This document shows, piece after piece, positions 46,203 through 56,766 of a stretch of 64,000 nt of DNA. This DNA comes from Bacillus massilinigeriensis. GTDB lineage: Bacteria; Bacillota; Bacilli; Bacillales; Cytobacillaceae. Position 1 is the stretch's first letter, and each line of letters starts with the position of its first letter. The stretch is taken from contig NZ_LT630004.1 in the NCBI RefSeq assembly GCF_900111815.1, forward strand, positions 2,187,501 to 2,251,500. Direction: 5' to 3'. Both the position numbers and the translations under genes were made by a program. The notes under the pieces were generated by a model, which was given only the letters and a program-made list of their open reading frames with translations, was not told the origin of the DNA and searched no databases.

Positions 46203-46527
46203 GTGGGCAACCTACGCTTTTTGAGTAATGGGGAATATTTCTGTGTGGATTACAGTCCAAGGGTTTTCGGAGAAATGGCAGATGTACTCGGAGCCGTCAA
46301 GGCAGTTCGCACTGTACGCATGTCAATAAATGCAAATCTTGACCCTGAAAGCCATGCAATCAATTATAACGGGGCAGGAAAGGCAGAGCCTCTCAATGCT
46401 AGCGAGCTTTACCCTCCCGCCTTAATAGCAAAAACAAGCTGCGAGCTTCGGTATTTCTCTGAACTATGGTTCTGATGCCCGCCAAGCAAAAGGACTTGGC
46501 CAAAGACTCGTGGACATACAGAACTGA
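46203..46527 (+). pseudogene. hisJ: decayed histidinol-phosphatase hisJ
   Basis: Remnant of a PHP-family histidinol phosphatase. Frame one reads LSNGEYFCVDYSPRVFGEM and AVKAVRTVRMSI, similar to the middle of B. subtilis HisJ (SYLCLDYDEHTFKEL). After an apparent deletion of some 60 codons it resumes at LDPESHAINYNG; a one-base frameshift near 46430 leads to [18 protein letters not shown], equivalent to the HisJ C-terminal GSDAHQA block but with His replaced by Arg. The N-terminal half with the catalytic HxH is missing, and there is no ribosome site. The position between ezrA and refZ is that of hisJ in B. subtilis, which supports the call. Confidence 0.75.
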
Positions 46528-46532
46528 TTTTC

Positions 46533-47168
46533 CTAGAGGGAAACGGCTTCCCGTATATTATGCTTTCTATCAGGTGAGAGAAAAGCCTTTAGCCAGCTGC
46601 TGACTTGCCGACTATATTTTTCGGCAAAATAGCTTTCGTGCGGCAGAATATGCAAAACTTCCTTTACATAGTCTGCATTTAGAAACGGCATGCCTAATAG
46701 TGATTTTAGTTGAAGAATCGTATAGGGAACAGACTGGCTTGCAAATTCACCCGCATTCATTCCAGCCTCCAGCACCTTTTTCAGGTAGTATCTTTCCTTC
46801 GCCATATAGGTTGCCATAATTTCTCTTGCCATCTGAGAATCAATTGTCATTTCTCTCAAAACAAACCTTGTAAGCTGGAGGTTTTTGCATTGATAAGCAG
46901 TGAGACTGTCAACAATAGCTTCGAGGCAGACATACGCCCCTTCTTCGAGCGAAGAGTATCCTTTTTCTAATTCTTTAAGATAATTTTCAAAGTACACGGT
47001 TAAACAGTATTCGAGAAGCCCATTTTTATTGTTGAAATAGTAAGCAATATTGGCAGCATTCACCCTGGCTTTGGCAGCAATGTCCCGAATCGATGTCCCG
47101 CTGTAGCCTTTCGTATTGAAAAGGTAAACAGCAGAATCTACGATTTTTTCCCTAGCATTTTTTTTCAT
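46533..47168 (-). CDS. refZ: TetR-family regulator RefZ
   Basis: A 211-residue DNA-binding protein that in B. subtilis helps time and place FtsZ rings and capture the origin region during sporulation. Helix-turn-helix: TKGYSGTSIRDIAAKARVNAANIAYYFNNKNGLLE (quoted only as TSIRDIAAKARVNAANIAYYF... in part), followed by an all-helical effector domain. I take ATG at 47168, where homology starts; GTG at 47204 in the same frame is the alternative. Former name yttP. It lies close to ezrA, another FtsZ-ring regulator. I did not find a RefZ-type palindrome nearby. Confidence 0.88.
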   Translation of the reverse strand: MKKNAREKIVDSAVYLFNTKGYSGTSIRDIAAKARVNAANIAYYFNNKNGLLEYCLTVYFENYLKELEKGYSSLEEGAYVCLEAIVDSLTAYQCKNLQLTRFVLREMTIDSQMAREIMATYMAKERYYLKKVLEAGMNAGEFASQSVPYTILQLKSLLGMPFLNADYVKEVLHILPHESYFAEKYSRQVSSWLKAFLSPDRKHNIREAVSL

Positions 47169-47330
47169 TCTTCCACCCGCCTTTTCCTGGTTTTCCACAT
47201 TCACTGCTCACTTACTAGTTTATCGGAAAAGCAGCCATTTTCCCCGGAAAATCTGTCGACAAAGTCTCCTTCTTTTCTCCAAGTTCTGTTAAAATGAATG
47301 GATATTCTACGATGCATGGGGGGAAAGATT

Positions 47331-47816
47331 GTGTTTCAAGTCGATTCTTATGGTGAAAACAGGGAAAAAAATTACGATTTACTGATTAAACAGTTAAGAT
47401 CACTCCTCCAAGGGGAGAGTAATGTCATCGCCAACTTGAGCAATGCGTCTGCCTTACTGAACCAGTTCCTCGATCGAATTAACTGGGTAGGTTTTTATTT
47501 GATAGATGAGAGCGAACTCGTGCTCGGCCCATTCCAAGGTCTTCCGGCATGTGTGAGGATCCCATTGGGCCGTGGTGTTTGCGGCACTGCTGCCGAAAAG
47601 AGAGAAACGATGAGAATAGAGGATGTTCACGCCTTTCCAGGTCACATTGCATGCGATGCAGCCTCTAAATCAGAAATCGTCATTCCCCTTTTAAATGGCG
47701 AGAAACTTATCGGTGTGCTTGATATTGACTCCCCTGAAACAAGCCGATTCGATGAACTCGATCAAAAAAAGCTTGAAGAATTTTGTGCGGTTCTAATGAC
47801 AATTTACAAAGGGTAA
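47331..47816 (+). CDS. ytsP: Free methionine-(R)-sulfoxide reductase, GAF type
   Basis: A 161-residue single GAF-domain enzyme that repairs free methionine-R-sulfoxide. The fRMsr signature with three cysteines is present: PFQGLPACVRIPLGRGVCGTAA (given in two parts as GLPACVRIP and GRGVCGTAA) and FPGHIACDAASKSEIVIPL. GTG at 47331 follows GGGGGAAAG by 3-6 nt and yields MFQVDSYGENREKN, as in YtsP. Transcribed away from refZ; converges on megL, another sulfur amino-acid gene. Confidence 0.93.
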   Translation: MFQVDSYGENREKNYDLLIKQLRSLLQGESNVIANLSNASALLNQFLDRINWVGFYLIDESELVLGPFQGLPACVRIPLGRGVCGTAAEKRETMRIEDVHAFPGHIACDAASKSEIVIPLLNGEKLIGVLDIDSPETSRFDELDQKKLEEFCAVLMTIYKG

Positions 47817-47821
47817 GATAC

Positions 47822-47856
47822 GAAAGACCGGCAACTTTTGGCTGCCGGTCTTTCTT
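47822..47856. terminator. bidirectional terminator ytsP/megL
   Basis: Stem GAAAGACCGGCA / TGCCGGTCTTTC with a 9-nt loop. Confidence 0.9.
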
Positions 47857-49038
47857 CTATGTTAATCTTTCCAAAGCAGAAGCAAGGTCATCACGGATAT
47901 CCTCCCAAGCTTCGAGGCCTACCGAGAGACGAAGCATATTATCCTTGATTCCCATCCTAGCTCTCGCTGATTCTGGCACGACTGCGTGTGTCATGGTTGC
48001 CGGGTGCTGAATCAGCGTTTCTGCATCGCCAAGGCTTACTGCTATCTTAATAAGCTTTAATTCGTCCATCAGTTGCTGTGCAGTTTCCTTGGTACCCTTT
48101 ATTGTAAAAGAGATAAGTCCCCCTGCCTTTTTCATTTGCTTTTTAGCAATTTTGAAATCTTTCGAGGAAGAATCCCCTGGATAGAAAACCTCATCTATCA
48201 TGGGGTGCTCTTTTAAGAAACCAAAAAGCTTTTCTGCGTTATCACTGTGGCGGTCCATCCTGACAGGAAGCGTTTTAAGGCCTCGCAACAGGAGCCACGC
48301 ATCGAAAGGAGCGATGATTCCGCCAATATCCTTTTGGGTAGTAACCGCGATCCGGTCCATTATTTCTTTTTTACCTGCTGCAATCCCAGCTACCACATCT
48401 CCATGGCCACAAATGTATTTCGTTGCGCTATGAACGACAATGTCACATCCTAACTCAATTGGGTTTTGTAAATATGGGGAACAAAAAGTGTTATCCACCA
48501 CCACCGGAATACCATTCTTAGCGGCAACTTTAGCGACCATTTCAAGGTCGACAAGCTGCATCGTCGGGTTTATTGGTGTTTCCACATAAATACATGCCGT
48601 ATCCGCCGAAATCAATGCATCTAGCTCTTCTTCTGTCCTCATTGCAGAAAAGTCGTGAGCTACATCAAATTTTTCTTCCAACAGCTCCAATAAACCGAAC
48701 GTACAGCCATAAATCCCCTGCGAGCAAATGACATGGCTGCCGTTTTTCACTAGCGCAAAGAGGACTGCGGAAACAGCAGCCATCCCCGAGCCGAATGCTA
48801 ATGCCTTTTCAGCCCCCTCCAAAACAGCCATTCTTTCCTCCAACACAGACACGGTTGGGTTACCGAGCCTTGAATATATATAGCCTTCTTCCTCCCCAGA
48901 AAATCTGGCAGCCCCTTGCCGTGCATGTTCAAATGCGAACGTGCTCGTCTGAAAAATTGGTGGGACAAGGCTTCCATTGTATAAACTTGAGTCATAACCA
49001 GAATGGATTGCCTTTGTTTCAAATTTCTTTTCGCTCAT
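47857..49038 (-). CDS. megL: Methionine gamma-lyase
   Basis: PLP-dependent enzyme of the cystathionine gamma-synthase family; breaks methionine to methanethiol, 2-oxobutyrate and ammonia. The 393 residues show GSLVPPIFQTSTFAFEHA, YSRLGNPTVSVLEERMA, and the PLP lysine in DIVVHSATKYICGHGD. Assignment to the lyase rather than MetB/MetC is based on the overall likeness to Bacillus MegL-type proteins and is less sure than the family. ATG at 49038 lies 6 nt after AGGGGGAG; the longer frame is rejected. Not part of the B. subtilis locus order, where ytsP is followed by ytrP. Confidence 0.82.
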   Translation of the reverse strand: MSEKKFETKAIHSGYDSSLYNGSLVPPIFQTSTFAFEHARQGAARFSGEEEGYIYSRLGNPTVSVLEERMAVLEGAEKALAFGSGMAAVSAVLFALVKNGSHVICSQGIYGCTFGLLELLEEKFDVAHDFSAMRTEEELDALISADTACIYVETPINPTMQLVDLEMVAKVAAKNGIPVVVDNTFCSPYLQNPIELGCDIVVHSATKYICGHGDVVAGIAAGKKEIMDRIAVTTQKDIGGIIAPFDAWLLLRGLKTLPVRMDRHSDNAEKLFGFLKEHPMIDEVFYPGDSSSKDFKIAKKQMKKAGGLISFTIKGTKETAQQLMDELKLIKIAVSLGDAETLIQHPATMTHAVVPESARARMGIKDNMLRLSVGLEAWEDIRDDLASALERLT

Positions 49039-49184
49039 TGTGCTCCCCCTTCTCTTTGAAAACGCATACATCTTCTCTAACAGCATATGACAAGAATAGA
49101 AAACAGAAAAGCAATTTGCAATCTTTTGACGAAATTATCATAATATTTTTTCATAAAAATAGAGCAGATTGATGCTTCTGCTCC

Positions 49185-51071
49185 TCATAATTTGGTGATA
49201 GAACGCTCGAAAGTCATGTCTTCCTTAGCTGCGACCACTTTATTTTTTCCTGATTTCTTTGCTTCGTACAGTGCTTGATCAGCCCTGCGGAATAAAGATT
49301 CAACCGTATCCCCGCTTTCTTTTTTCCATGAGGATACTCCGCAGGAAATAGTGATAGGCGGGAACGTATTTTTTATCGCCATGCAAACAAGTCTCTCTGC
49401 TGTGCGAATCCCTACATGGATTGAACCACCTGGAATGTATATGGCGAGCTCTTCCCCACCCCATCTTGCACTGATATCGGAAGCCCGGATGCTTCCGCAT
49501 GTAAGCCTCGCCAGCTGAATTAACACTTCATCCCCCGTCTGGTGTCCGTGTGTATCATTAATCAATTTGAAGTTATCGATATCAATGAGGATAAATGCTC
49601 CTTGCATATCCCGTTCCATTGATATATGCATTATTTCATCGAGGTAGCTTCTTGAAAAAAGTTTTGTCAAATGGTCTGTGATCACAAGCTCTTCAAGCTG
49701 TTCTTTGAGCATAGCGTTCGAAAAGGCAAGCGAGGAATGATAGACTAACGATTGAAGCAGCTTGAATTCCTCAAAAGTAAAAGCATACGGCTCCTTATTG
49801 AGGATGAGTGCGTATCCCTTTACTTGATTATTTTGCTTGATTGGCACGCCCATAATCGAACGGAAGGCAGAGTATTGGCTTTCTTCTAAGAGGACAGCAT
49901 CGCCAATGAATATTGGTTCCCTTCGTTCTAATATCATCACACCAAATGAATGCAATTCCGGTTTAGAATAACCCGTTACAAAAAAGGGAGTGCTCCCATC
50001 AAGCACTTCCAGTTCGCCAGATTCCTCGTTCCGCCAAAAAAAACCTACCTCATCCGCATCAAGCGAAGTCTTAATCTTACTTGTTACATATTGAACCGTG
50101 TCTGTCAGGCGGAGATTGCTGTTCAATACATGTGTCGTATCATTAATGAGTTGAAGGTCACTAACCAGTTTGCGTGATTGCTGATAGAGTTGCGCATTTT
50201 CCAGTGCACTTCCCGCTGTGTTGGCAAGCAAACAAATAAATTCTCTTTCTTCTCCCGGAAATATCTGAGAATCAGGAGCGATCACTTGGAGGACTCCATA
50301 TACTCCTTGCCTTCCTTTAAGAGGGGCATACAGAATTGATTTCCTTTCGAGGAGAGAATCCTCGATTTGCAGGGTTCCATTTACATAAGCCTGCATTGCT
50401 GAAAGATTATTGCTGTTATACTCAAAAGTTTTCACTGGCAATTCTCCATGCCCAGAGTTATCCTGACTCAATAAAAGGTAATATTCAAACCCTGGGTACA
50501 CATCTTGGAGCGTATGGATAATTTCAGAGAGGACATCGTCCACATTCATTGTCGAGTGGAACTTTTCCGTCACTCTATGCAACTGGCGGTATCTTTGTTT
50601 TTCCGCCTCGATTTTTTCCAATCCAGAGACTTGGAATACTATACGGGAGATTTCATCTGCTACTTGTTCAAGTATACAATCAGAAAACATACGTAAGATC
50701 CCGGAGTTCCCTTCAATCACAATCGCTCCAGCAAGGCTATCATTGTGCTTGAGGACGAGCATCATTCTATTTGGGGAGAAAGATTCCCTAAAAACTTTGC
50801 CACGGCTGAGTTTATCAAAGGGTAACTTCTCCTGCACTTGAGAAACATTTGACTTCACGCTTCTGTTAGTAGCAACGAGATAGATGCTCTCATCCCATTC
50901 TCCGAAGTGGTAGAAATCCATAACTCCCTCAATGAAAGCTGTTTTTTTCAAGGCTTCAAGAAGGCTTTCACATAAATTTCCTTTTAAAATAGGAGTTCGT
51001 ATACCTAAAATAATATCCAATAGGCGACATTTCAGCTCTTTTATAAACTGCTGTTCCGCGAAATTATTCAT
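49185..51071 (-). CDS. dgcP: GAF-domain diguanylate cyclase DgcP
   Basis: A 628-residue soluble sensor that should make cyclic di-GMP. An N-terminal region of about 150 residues is followed by two GAF domains (about 165-310 and 320-450) and a GGDEF domain (about 460-615). The catalytic site reads ARWGGEELAIYIPG, with the metal ligand in ILIDIDNFKLINDTHGHQTGDEVL, and an allosteric I-site RASD five residues before it. GGEEL instead of GGEEF is a mild variant. Ortholog of B. subtilis YtrP/DgcP, at the same place next to rpsD. Confidence 0.9.
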   Translation of the reverse strand: MNNFAEQQFIKELKCRLLDIILGIRTPILKGNLCESLLEALKKTAFIEGVMDFYHFGEWDESIYLVATNRSVKSNVSQVQEKLPFDKLSRGKVFRESFSPNRMMLVLKHNDSLAGAIVIEGNSGILRMFSDCILEQVADEISRIVFQVSGLEKIEAEKQRYRQLHRVTEKFHSTMNVDDVLSEIIHTLQDVYPGFEYYLLLSQDNSGHGELPVKTFEYNSNNLSAMQAYVNGTLQIEDSLLERKSILYAPLKGRQGVYGVLQVIAPDSQIFPGEEREFICLLANTAGSALENAQLYQQSRKLVSDLQLINDTTHVLNSNLRLTDTVQYVTSKIKTSLDADEVGFFWRNEESGELEVLDGSTPFFVTGYSKPELHSFGVMILERREPIFIGDAVLLEESQYSAFRSIMGVPIKQNNQVKGYALILNKEPYAFTFEEFKLLQSLVYHSSLAFSNAMLKEQLEELVITDHLTKLFSRSYLDEIMHISMERDMQGAFILIDIDNFKLINDTHGHQTGDEVLIQLARLTCGSIRASDISARWGGEELAIYIPGGSIHVGIRTAERLVCMAIKNTFPPITISCGVSSWKKESGDTVESLFRRADQALYEAKKSGKNKVVAAKEDMTFERSITKL

Positions 51072-51212
51072 TCCAAACCACCCATTACAAAGCGAAATTC
51101 TTTATCCACAAGTAATCCATTCTTCCTATTAAGGTAAAAGTTACTATTCATAGTATAGCATACATCCTATTAAAAAAGTGGTTTATAATTTATTTTATAG
51201 TAAAATAGTCCC

Positions 51213-51242
51213 TTGACTTTACTGGTTGAGAAATTATATAAT
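51213..51242 (+). promoter_or_regulatory. sigma-A promoter of rpsD
   Basis: TTGACT - 18 bp - TATAAT, giving a leader of about 180 nt. Confidence 0.75.
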
Positions 51243-51249
51243 TGCTTTT

Positions 51250-51420
51250 GTGTAAAATATCGCAGCCTATGTGGACACCTTTACGACTTTATTTTATTCC
51301 TCGGATATCCCGATGGTGCATCTTGTAACCCGCTGCTGCTAGGGCGAAGGTGCATGAAAATAAAATAATCGTGACTGCTGTATCACAAACTGTTTTTATT
51401 TTACCAAAATAAAAACACGA
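51250..51420 (+). ncRNA. ribosomal protein S4 autoregulatory leader
   Basis: The rpsD leader folds into a long-range pairing: TTTATTTTATT (from 51288) with AAAATAAAATAA (from 51357), and CACCTT (51276) with AAGGTG (51347), enclosing a GC-rich core CCCGCTGCTGCTAGGG. A final hairpin GTTTTTATTTT / AAAATAAAAAC ends 4 nt before the AGGAGG ribosome site. In B. subtilis S4 binds such a leader to repress its own synthesis. Confidence 0.8.
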
Positions 51421-51433
51421 GGAGGAGTCATTC

Positions 51434-52036
51434 ATGGCTCGTTATACCGGCCCAAGCTGGAAACTATCCCGCCGTCTTGGAATTTCACTAAGCGGCACAG
51501 GTAAAGAATTAGAAAAACGCCCTTACGCACCAGGTCCTCATGGTCCTAACCAGCGTAAAAAGCTTTCCGAATACGGATTGCAGCTTCAAGAGAAGCAAAA
51601 ACTTCGTCATATGTATGGAGTTACTGAGCGCCAGTTCCGCAACCTGTTTGACAAAGCAGGCAAAATGACTGGTAAGCACGGTGAAAACTTCATGATTCTT
51701 CTTGAATCGCGCCTTGACAACGTTGTTTACCGTCTTGGTCTTGCTCGCACTCGCCGTGCAGCACGCCAGCTAGTAAACCACGGTCACATTCTTGTTGACG
51801 GATCCCGCGTTGATATCCCATCATACCGCGTAGCTCCAGGACAAGTAATCAGCCTTCGTGAAAAATCTCGCAACCTTGATGTTGTGAAAGAAGCAATCGA
51901 AGTGACTAACTTCGTACCAGACTTCTTGACTTTTGATGCAGACAAGCTTGAAGGAACATTCACTCGTCATCCTGAACGTTCCGAGCTTCCAGCTGAAATC
52001 AACGAAGCGCTGATCGTAGAATTCTACTCTCGTTAA
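51434..52036 (+). CDS. rpsD: 30S ribosomal protein S4
   Basis: Primary 16S rRNA-binding protein that nucleates small-subunit assembly and has roles in translational accuracy. The 200 residues include [18 protein letters not shown], the S4 RNA-binding domain [33 protein letters not shown] (quoted as [18 protein letters not shown] in part) and end EFYSR. The zinc-binding cysteines of some S4 forms are absent, as in B. subtilis. Strong AGGAGG ribosome site. Stand-alone operon with autogenous leader and terminator. Confidence 0.98.
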   Translation: MARYTGPSWKLSRRLGISLSGTGKELEKRPYAPGPHGPNQRKKLSEYGLQLQEKQKLRHMYGVTERQFRNLFDKAGKMTGKHGENFMILLESRLDNVVYRLGLARTRRAARQLVNHGHILVDGSRVDIPSYRVAPGQVISLREKSRNLDVVKEAIEVTNFVPDFLTFDADKLEGTFTRHPERSELPAEINEALIVEFYSR

Positions 52037-52041
52037 TAAGA

Positions 52042-52076
52042 CAGCCCCTCTGCAGCTTGCAGAGGGGTCTTTTCTT
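52042..52076 (+). terminator. terminator of rpsD
   Basis: Stem CCCCTCTGCA / TGCAGAGGGG with a 3-nt loop followed by TCTTTTCTT. Confidence 0.9.
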
Positions 52077-52162
52077 AGCTGAATAGCTATATGGTGACCA
52101 TCACACAAAAAATGCTTGCAGAAAAAATTTTTTCCGCAAACTGAGATGAGTTTCACTACAAT

Positions 52163-52190
52163 TTGAAATGCCCCCAATATCAGGAGGCAT
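52163..52190 (-). terminator. terminator of tyrS
   Basis: Stem ATGCCTCC / GGGGGCAT (one G-U) followed by TTTC on the minus strand; a short T-run makes it moderate. Confidence 0.5.
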
Positions 52191-52196
52191 TCTTTT

Positions 52197-53741
<1,545 letters not shown>

Positions 53742-53747
53742 AACTTT

Positions 53748-53775
53748 TTTATCATAATTCTCTTATCTTTGTCAA
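53748..53775 (-). promoter_or_regulatory. putative promoter of the tyrS T-box transcript
   Basis: TTGACA - 16 bp - GATAAA on the minus strand; perfect -35, 4 of 6 in the -10, correctly placed for the leader start. Confidence 0.5.
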
Positions 53776-53864
53776 ATTACTTTTAAAAAAAGAATATGAA
53801 AGCGTGTATCAATACATTGCTTTCATTATGCTATAATATAGGATATTTCAGGGGGTATGATACT

Positions 53865-56711
53865 ATGAACCAAGAAAAAAAGAGCTGGAGAGAATACTGG
53901 AAATCTCTTCAAACTTTTATCACGGATAAACAAACATTGAGAAGAGCAAGGATTTCCTATGGAATCATCTGGAACCTTCTGCTTATTCTTATGATTGTAA
54001 TCTTAATTGGTGCTGGATTCGCTGGCGGCGCAGGAGCAGGATACTTTGCATCGCTGGTAAAAGATGAACCAGTACGCTCCTATAAAAATATGAAGGAGGA
54101 GATTTACAATTACGAAGAAACTTCAAAATTATTTTTTGCTGATAATATTTATCTAGGAAAAATGAGAACGGATCTCTACAGAGAAGAAGTGAAGTTGGAC
54201 GATGTTTCACCATACTTAATAAATGCCGTAATCGCAACAGAAGATGAATATTTTTACAGACATGATGGTGTTGTGCCTAAAGCAATCCTTCGCGCAATCT
54301 TGCAAGAAGCAACAAACTCCTCAAGCCAATCAGGAGGCTCGACCCTCACACAGCAGCTCATCAAGAATCAAATTCTAACCAATGAAGTTTCCTTTGAACG
54401 TAAAGCAAAAGAAATCCTGCTTGCGCTTCGCCTGGAGAAATTTTTCGACAAGCGGGAGATTCTTGAAGCATACCTCAATGTAGCAACCTTTGGAAGGAAT
54501 GCTTCTGGAAAAAATATTGCCGGTATACAAGCTGCTGCAAACGGCATTTTTGGTAAAAATGCCAAGGACTTAACATTGCCGCAAGCAGCATTCATTGCTG
54601 GACTTCCGCAAAGTCCTTTTGGATATACGCCCTTCTCCAGTGACCACGGTAAACAAAAAGAAGATTTATCACCTGGCCTTATGAGAATGAAGACCGTCCT
54701 TACCAGGATGAAATCGGGCGGGTATATCGATGACAAACAATACAAAGAAGCAATGGCGTACGACATTACGAAAGATTTCGTCAAAAAAGCCGATGACGGA
54801 AATACGATCGAAAAATACCCATATTTAACATTCGAAATTGAAAAACGAGCAACGGAAATCCTGGCAAAAATTCTCGCAAAAAAAGATGGTTATGATGAAA
54901 AGGATTTCACGAAGGATCAAAACCTCCGAAAAGAGTACATGAACATTGCAGACAGAAATTTGCGCCAGAGCGGTTATTCCATCCATACAACGATTAATAA
55001 AAACATATACGATCGGATGCAGGAAACAGCTGTAAACTATCCGCACTATGGAAATGCAAGACCTGAGCAGGTACGCAATCAAAAGACCGGGAAAATCGAA
55101 ACAATAATGGAGCCTGTAGAGCTCGGTGCAACGCTGATCGAGAATAAAACCGGAAAGATTCTGAGTTTCGTAGGAGGCAGGGACTTTAAGCGGGAACAGG
55201 TCAATCACGCAACAGATGCATTAAGGCCAAACGGTTCTACAATGAAACCGCTCCTTGTTTATGCTCCTGCAATGGAGCTAGGAACGCTGCATCCTGGATC
55301 TGTCCTGCCTGATGTAGAAGTCTATCTCAACCCAAACAACCCCGGTGTTCCTTGGCCAAAAAACTATGATTTGAGATACAGCGGTGTGACTTCCGTCAGA
55401 CAAGCTCTCACCAAGTCATATAACGTACCGGCTGTCATTGCCTACAAGAACATCCTTAACCAAAATCCGGCATCCTTCCTTGAAAAAATGGGTTTTTCTT
55501 CTCTTAAAGAAGATGATTTTTATTACCCTGCCGCGGCATTGGGATCAATTAGCAGTGGTGTCACTGTTGAAGAAAATACAAACGCATTTGGCACATTTGC
55601 AAATGGCGGAAAATTTATCGATGCATATTTAATCGATAAAATTACCGACAGGGAAGGAAATGTAATCTATCAGCACACGATTGCCCCTGTCGATGTGTTC
55701 AGCCCGCAGACATCGTTTTTGACGATCGATATGATGCGCGATGTCATCAACAGAGGAACTGCCACCGCCGTAAAAAGCAGACTTAAATTCCAATCAGATT
55801 GGGCCGGGAAAACAGGAACGGGACACGAATATTACGATTCATGGTTTGTGGCAACAAATCCAAATGTATCCTTCGGCGTCTGGATGGGTTATGATACCCC
55901 AAAATCACTAGAAAGGTACTACAACGGATTAACATATGGCGTAAGGACGAATTACTTGTGGGCAGACTTAATGAACGCAGCCTATGATGCTGCTCCAGAA
56001 ATCGTGGACCCGCCGCAAAGCTTCCAGATGCCAGGAGGAATCGTCAGAAGATCATACTGTATGGTTTCAGGTCTATTGCCATCTGATGCCTGTTCCAAGG
56101 CTGGTCTTGCCGCTTCAGACTATTTTATCGCAAAGCATGCACCGTCTAAAGTCGATGACTCCCTGAAAGCAAGCAAATTTGTCACAGTGGGCGGCAAAAG
56201 CTATTATGCGCTCGACAGCACTCCTGCAGAGTTTGTTGAAACAGGGGGCGTAGTTCTTGACCCCACATATATGGAAAGCCTTATAGGACATCGAATCAGT
56301 AATCCTGCCCAGCTTCTGCCACAAAGAGAGGACTGGTCGAAAAAACTCGTAGCAAGTGCTAAACTCAACGACAACGGAAGAACACCCGCACCACCAAAAC
56401 TTTCTGCTGCCGGCGGGAAATTGCAATGGGGAACGCATCCTGAAGGAGATGTCGTTGGTTATCGGATTTACCGGAACGGTAAGAAAATTGCCAGTATCAA
56501 AGCAGGTACTTCGCTATCTCATGCAGGAGGAAGCGGCGAATATTACATTACGGCTGTAGATGTAGCAGGACGAGAGTCAGGGCCATCAAATACTGTAAAA
56601 GCTGCGGAAAAACAAGAAAAGAAAAAGCAAAGCAAAGATTCCGGCAAGAAAGAAAAAGAAGTAAAGAAAGATACCTCGAGTATCACCCAACAGAAGCCAC
56701 AGAATAGATAA
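53865..56711 (+). CDS. Class A penicillin-binding protein 1A-like
   Basis: Bifunctional peptidoglycan synthase of 948 residues. Order: cytoplasmic basic tail, one transmembrane helix (about 36-60, IWNLLLILMIVILIGAGFA), GT51 transglycosylase domain (catalytic Glu in AVIATEDEYFYRHDGV; GGSTLTQQLIKNQ), transpeptidase domain with the active serine in PNGSTMKPLLVYA, SYN in TKSYNVPAVIAYK and KTGTG in WAGKTGTGHEYYDSW, then a fibronectin-III-like module (about 835-915) and a Lys-rich tail. ATG at 53865 follows AGGGGGT. B. subtilis has no PBP at this tyrS-acsA position, but other Bacillus do. Symbol withheld because ponA and paralogs cannot be told apart here. Confidence 0.93.
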   Translation: MNQEKKSWREYWKSLQTFITDKQTLRRARISYGIIWNLLLILMIVILIGAGFAGGAGAGYFASLVKDEPVRSYKNMKEEIYNYEETSKLFFADNIYLGKMRTDLYREEVKLDDVSPYLINAVIATEDEYFYRHDGVVPKAILRAILQEATNSSSQSGGSTLTQQLIKNQILTNEVSFERKAKEILLALRLEKFFDKREILEAYLNVATFGRNASGKNIAGIQAAANGIFGKNAKDLTLPQAAFIAGLPQSPFGYTPFSSDHGKQKEDLSPGLMRMKTVLTRMKSGGYIDDKQYKEAMAYDITKDFVKKADDGNTIEKYPYLTFEIEKRATEILAKILAKKDGYDEKDFTKDQNLRKEYMNIADRNLRQSGYSIHTTINKNIYDRMQETAVNYPHYGNARPEQVRNQKTGKIETIMEPVELGATLIENKTGKILSFVGGRDFKREQVNHATDALRPNGSTMKPLLVYAPAMELGTLHPGSVLPDVEVYLNPNNPGVPWPKNYDLRYSGVTSVRQALTKSYNVPAVIAYKNILNQNPASFLEKMGFSSLKEDDFYYPAAALGSISSGVTVEENTNAFGTFANGGKFIDAYLIDKITDREGNVIYQHTIAPVDVFSPQTSFLTIDMMRDVINRGTATAVKSRLKFQSDWAGKTGTGHEYYDSWFVATNPNVSFGVWMGYDTPKSLERYYNGLTYGVRTNYLWADLMNAAYDAAPEIVDPPQSFQMPGGIVRRSYCMVSGLLPSDACSKAGLAASDYFIAKHAPSKVDDSLKASKFVTVGGKSYYALDSTPAEFVETGGVVLDPTYMESLIGHRISNPAQLLPQREDWSKKLVASAKLNDNGRTPAPPKLSAAGGKLQWGTHPEGDVVGYRIYRNGKKIASIKAGTSLSHAGGSGEYYITAVDVAGRESGPSNTVKAAEKQEKKKQSKDSGKKEKEVKKDTSSITQQKPQNR

Positions 56712-56715
56712 AAGC

Positions 56716-56762
56716 AAAAATAGAGCCGCCCATCTTTTGCAGGATGAGCGGCTCTGTTTTTC
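56716..56762. terminator. bidirectional terminator PBP/acsA
   Basis: Stem AGAGCCGCCCATC / GATGAGCGGCTCT (one mismatch) with T-rich and A-rich flanks. Confidence 0.88.
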
Positions 56763-56766
56763 CCCA

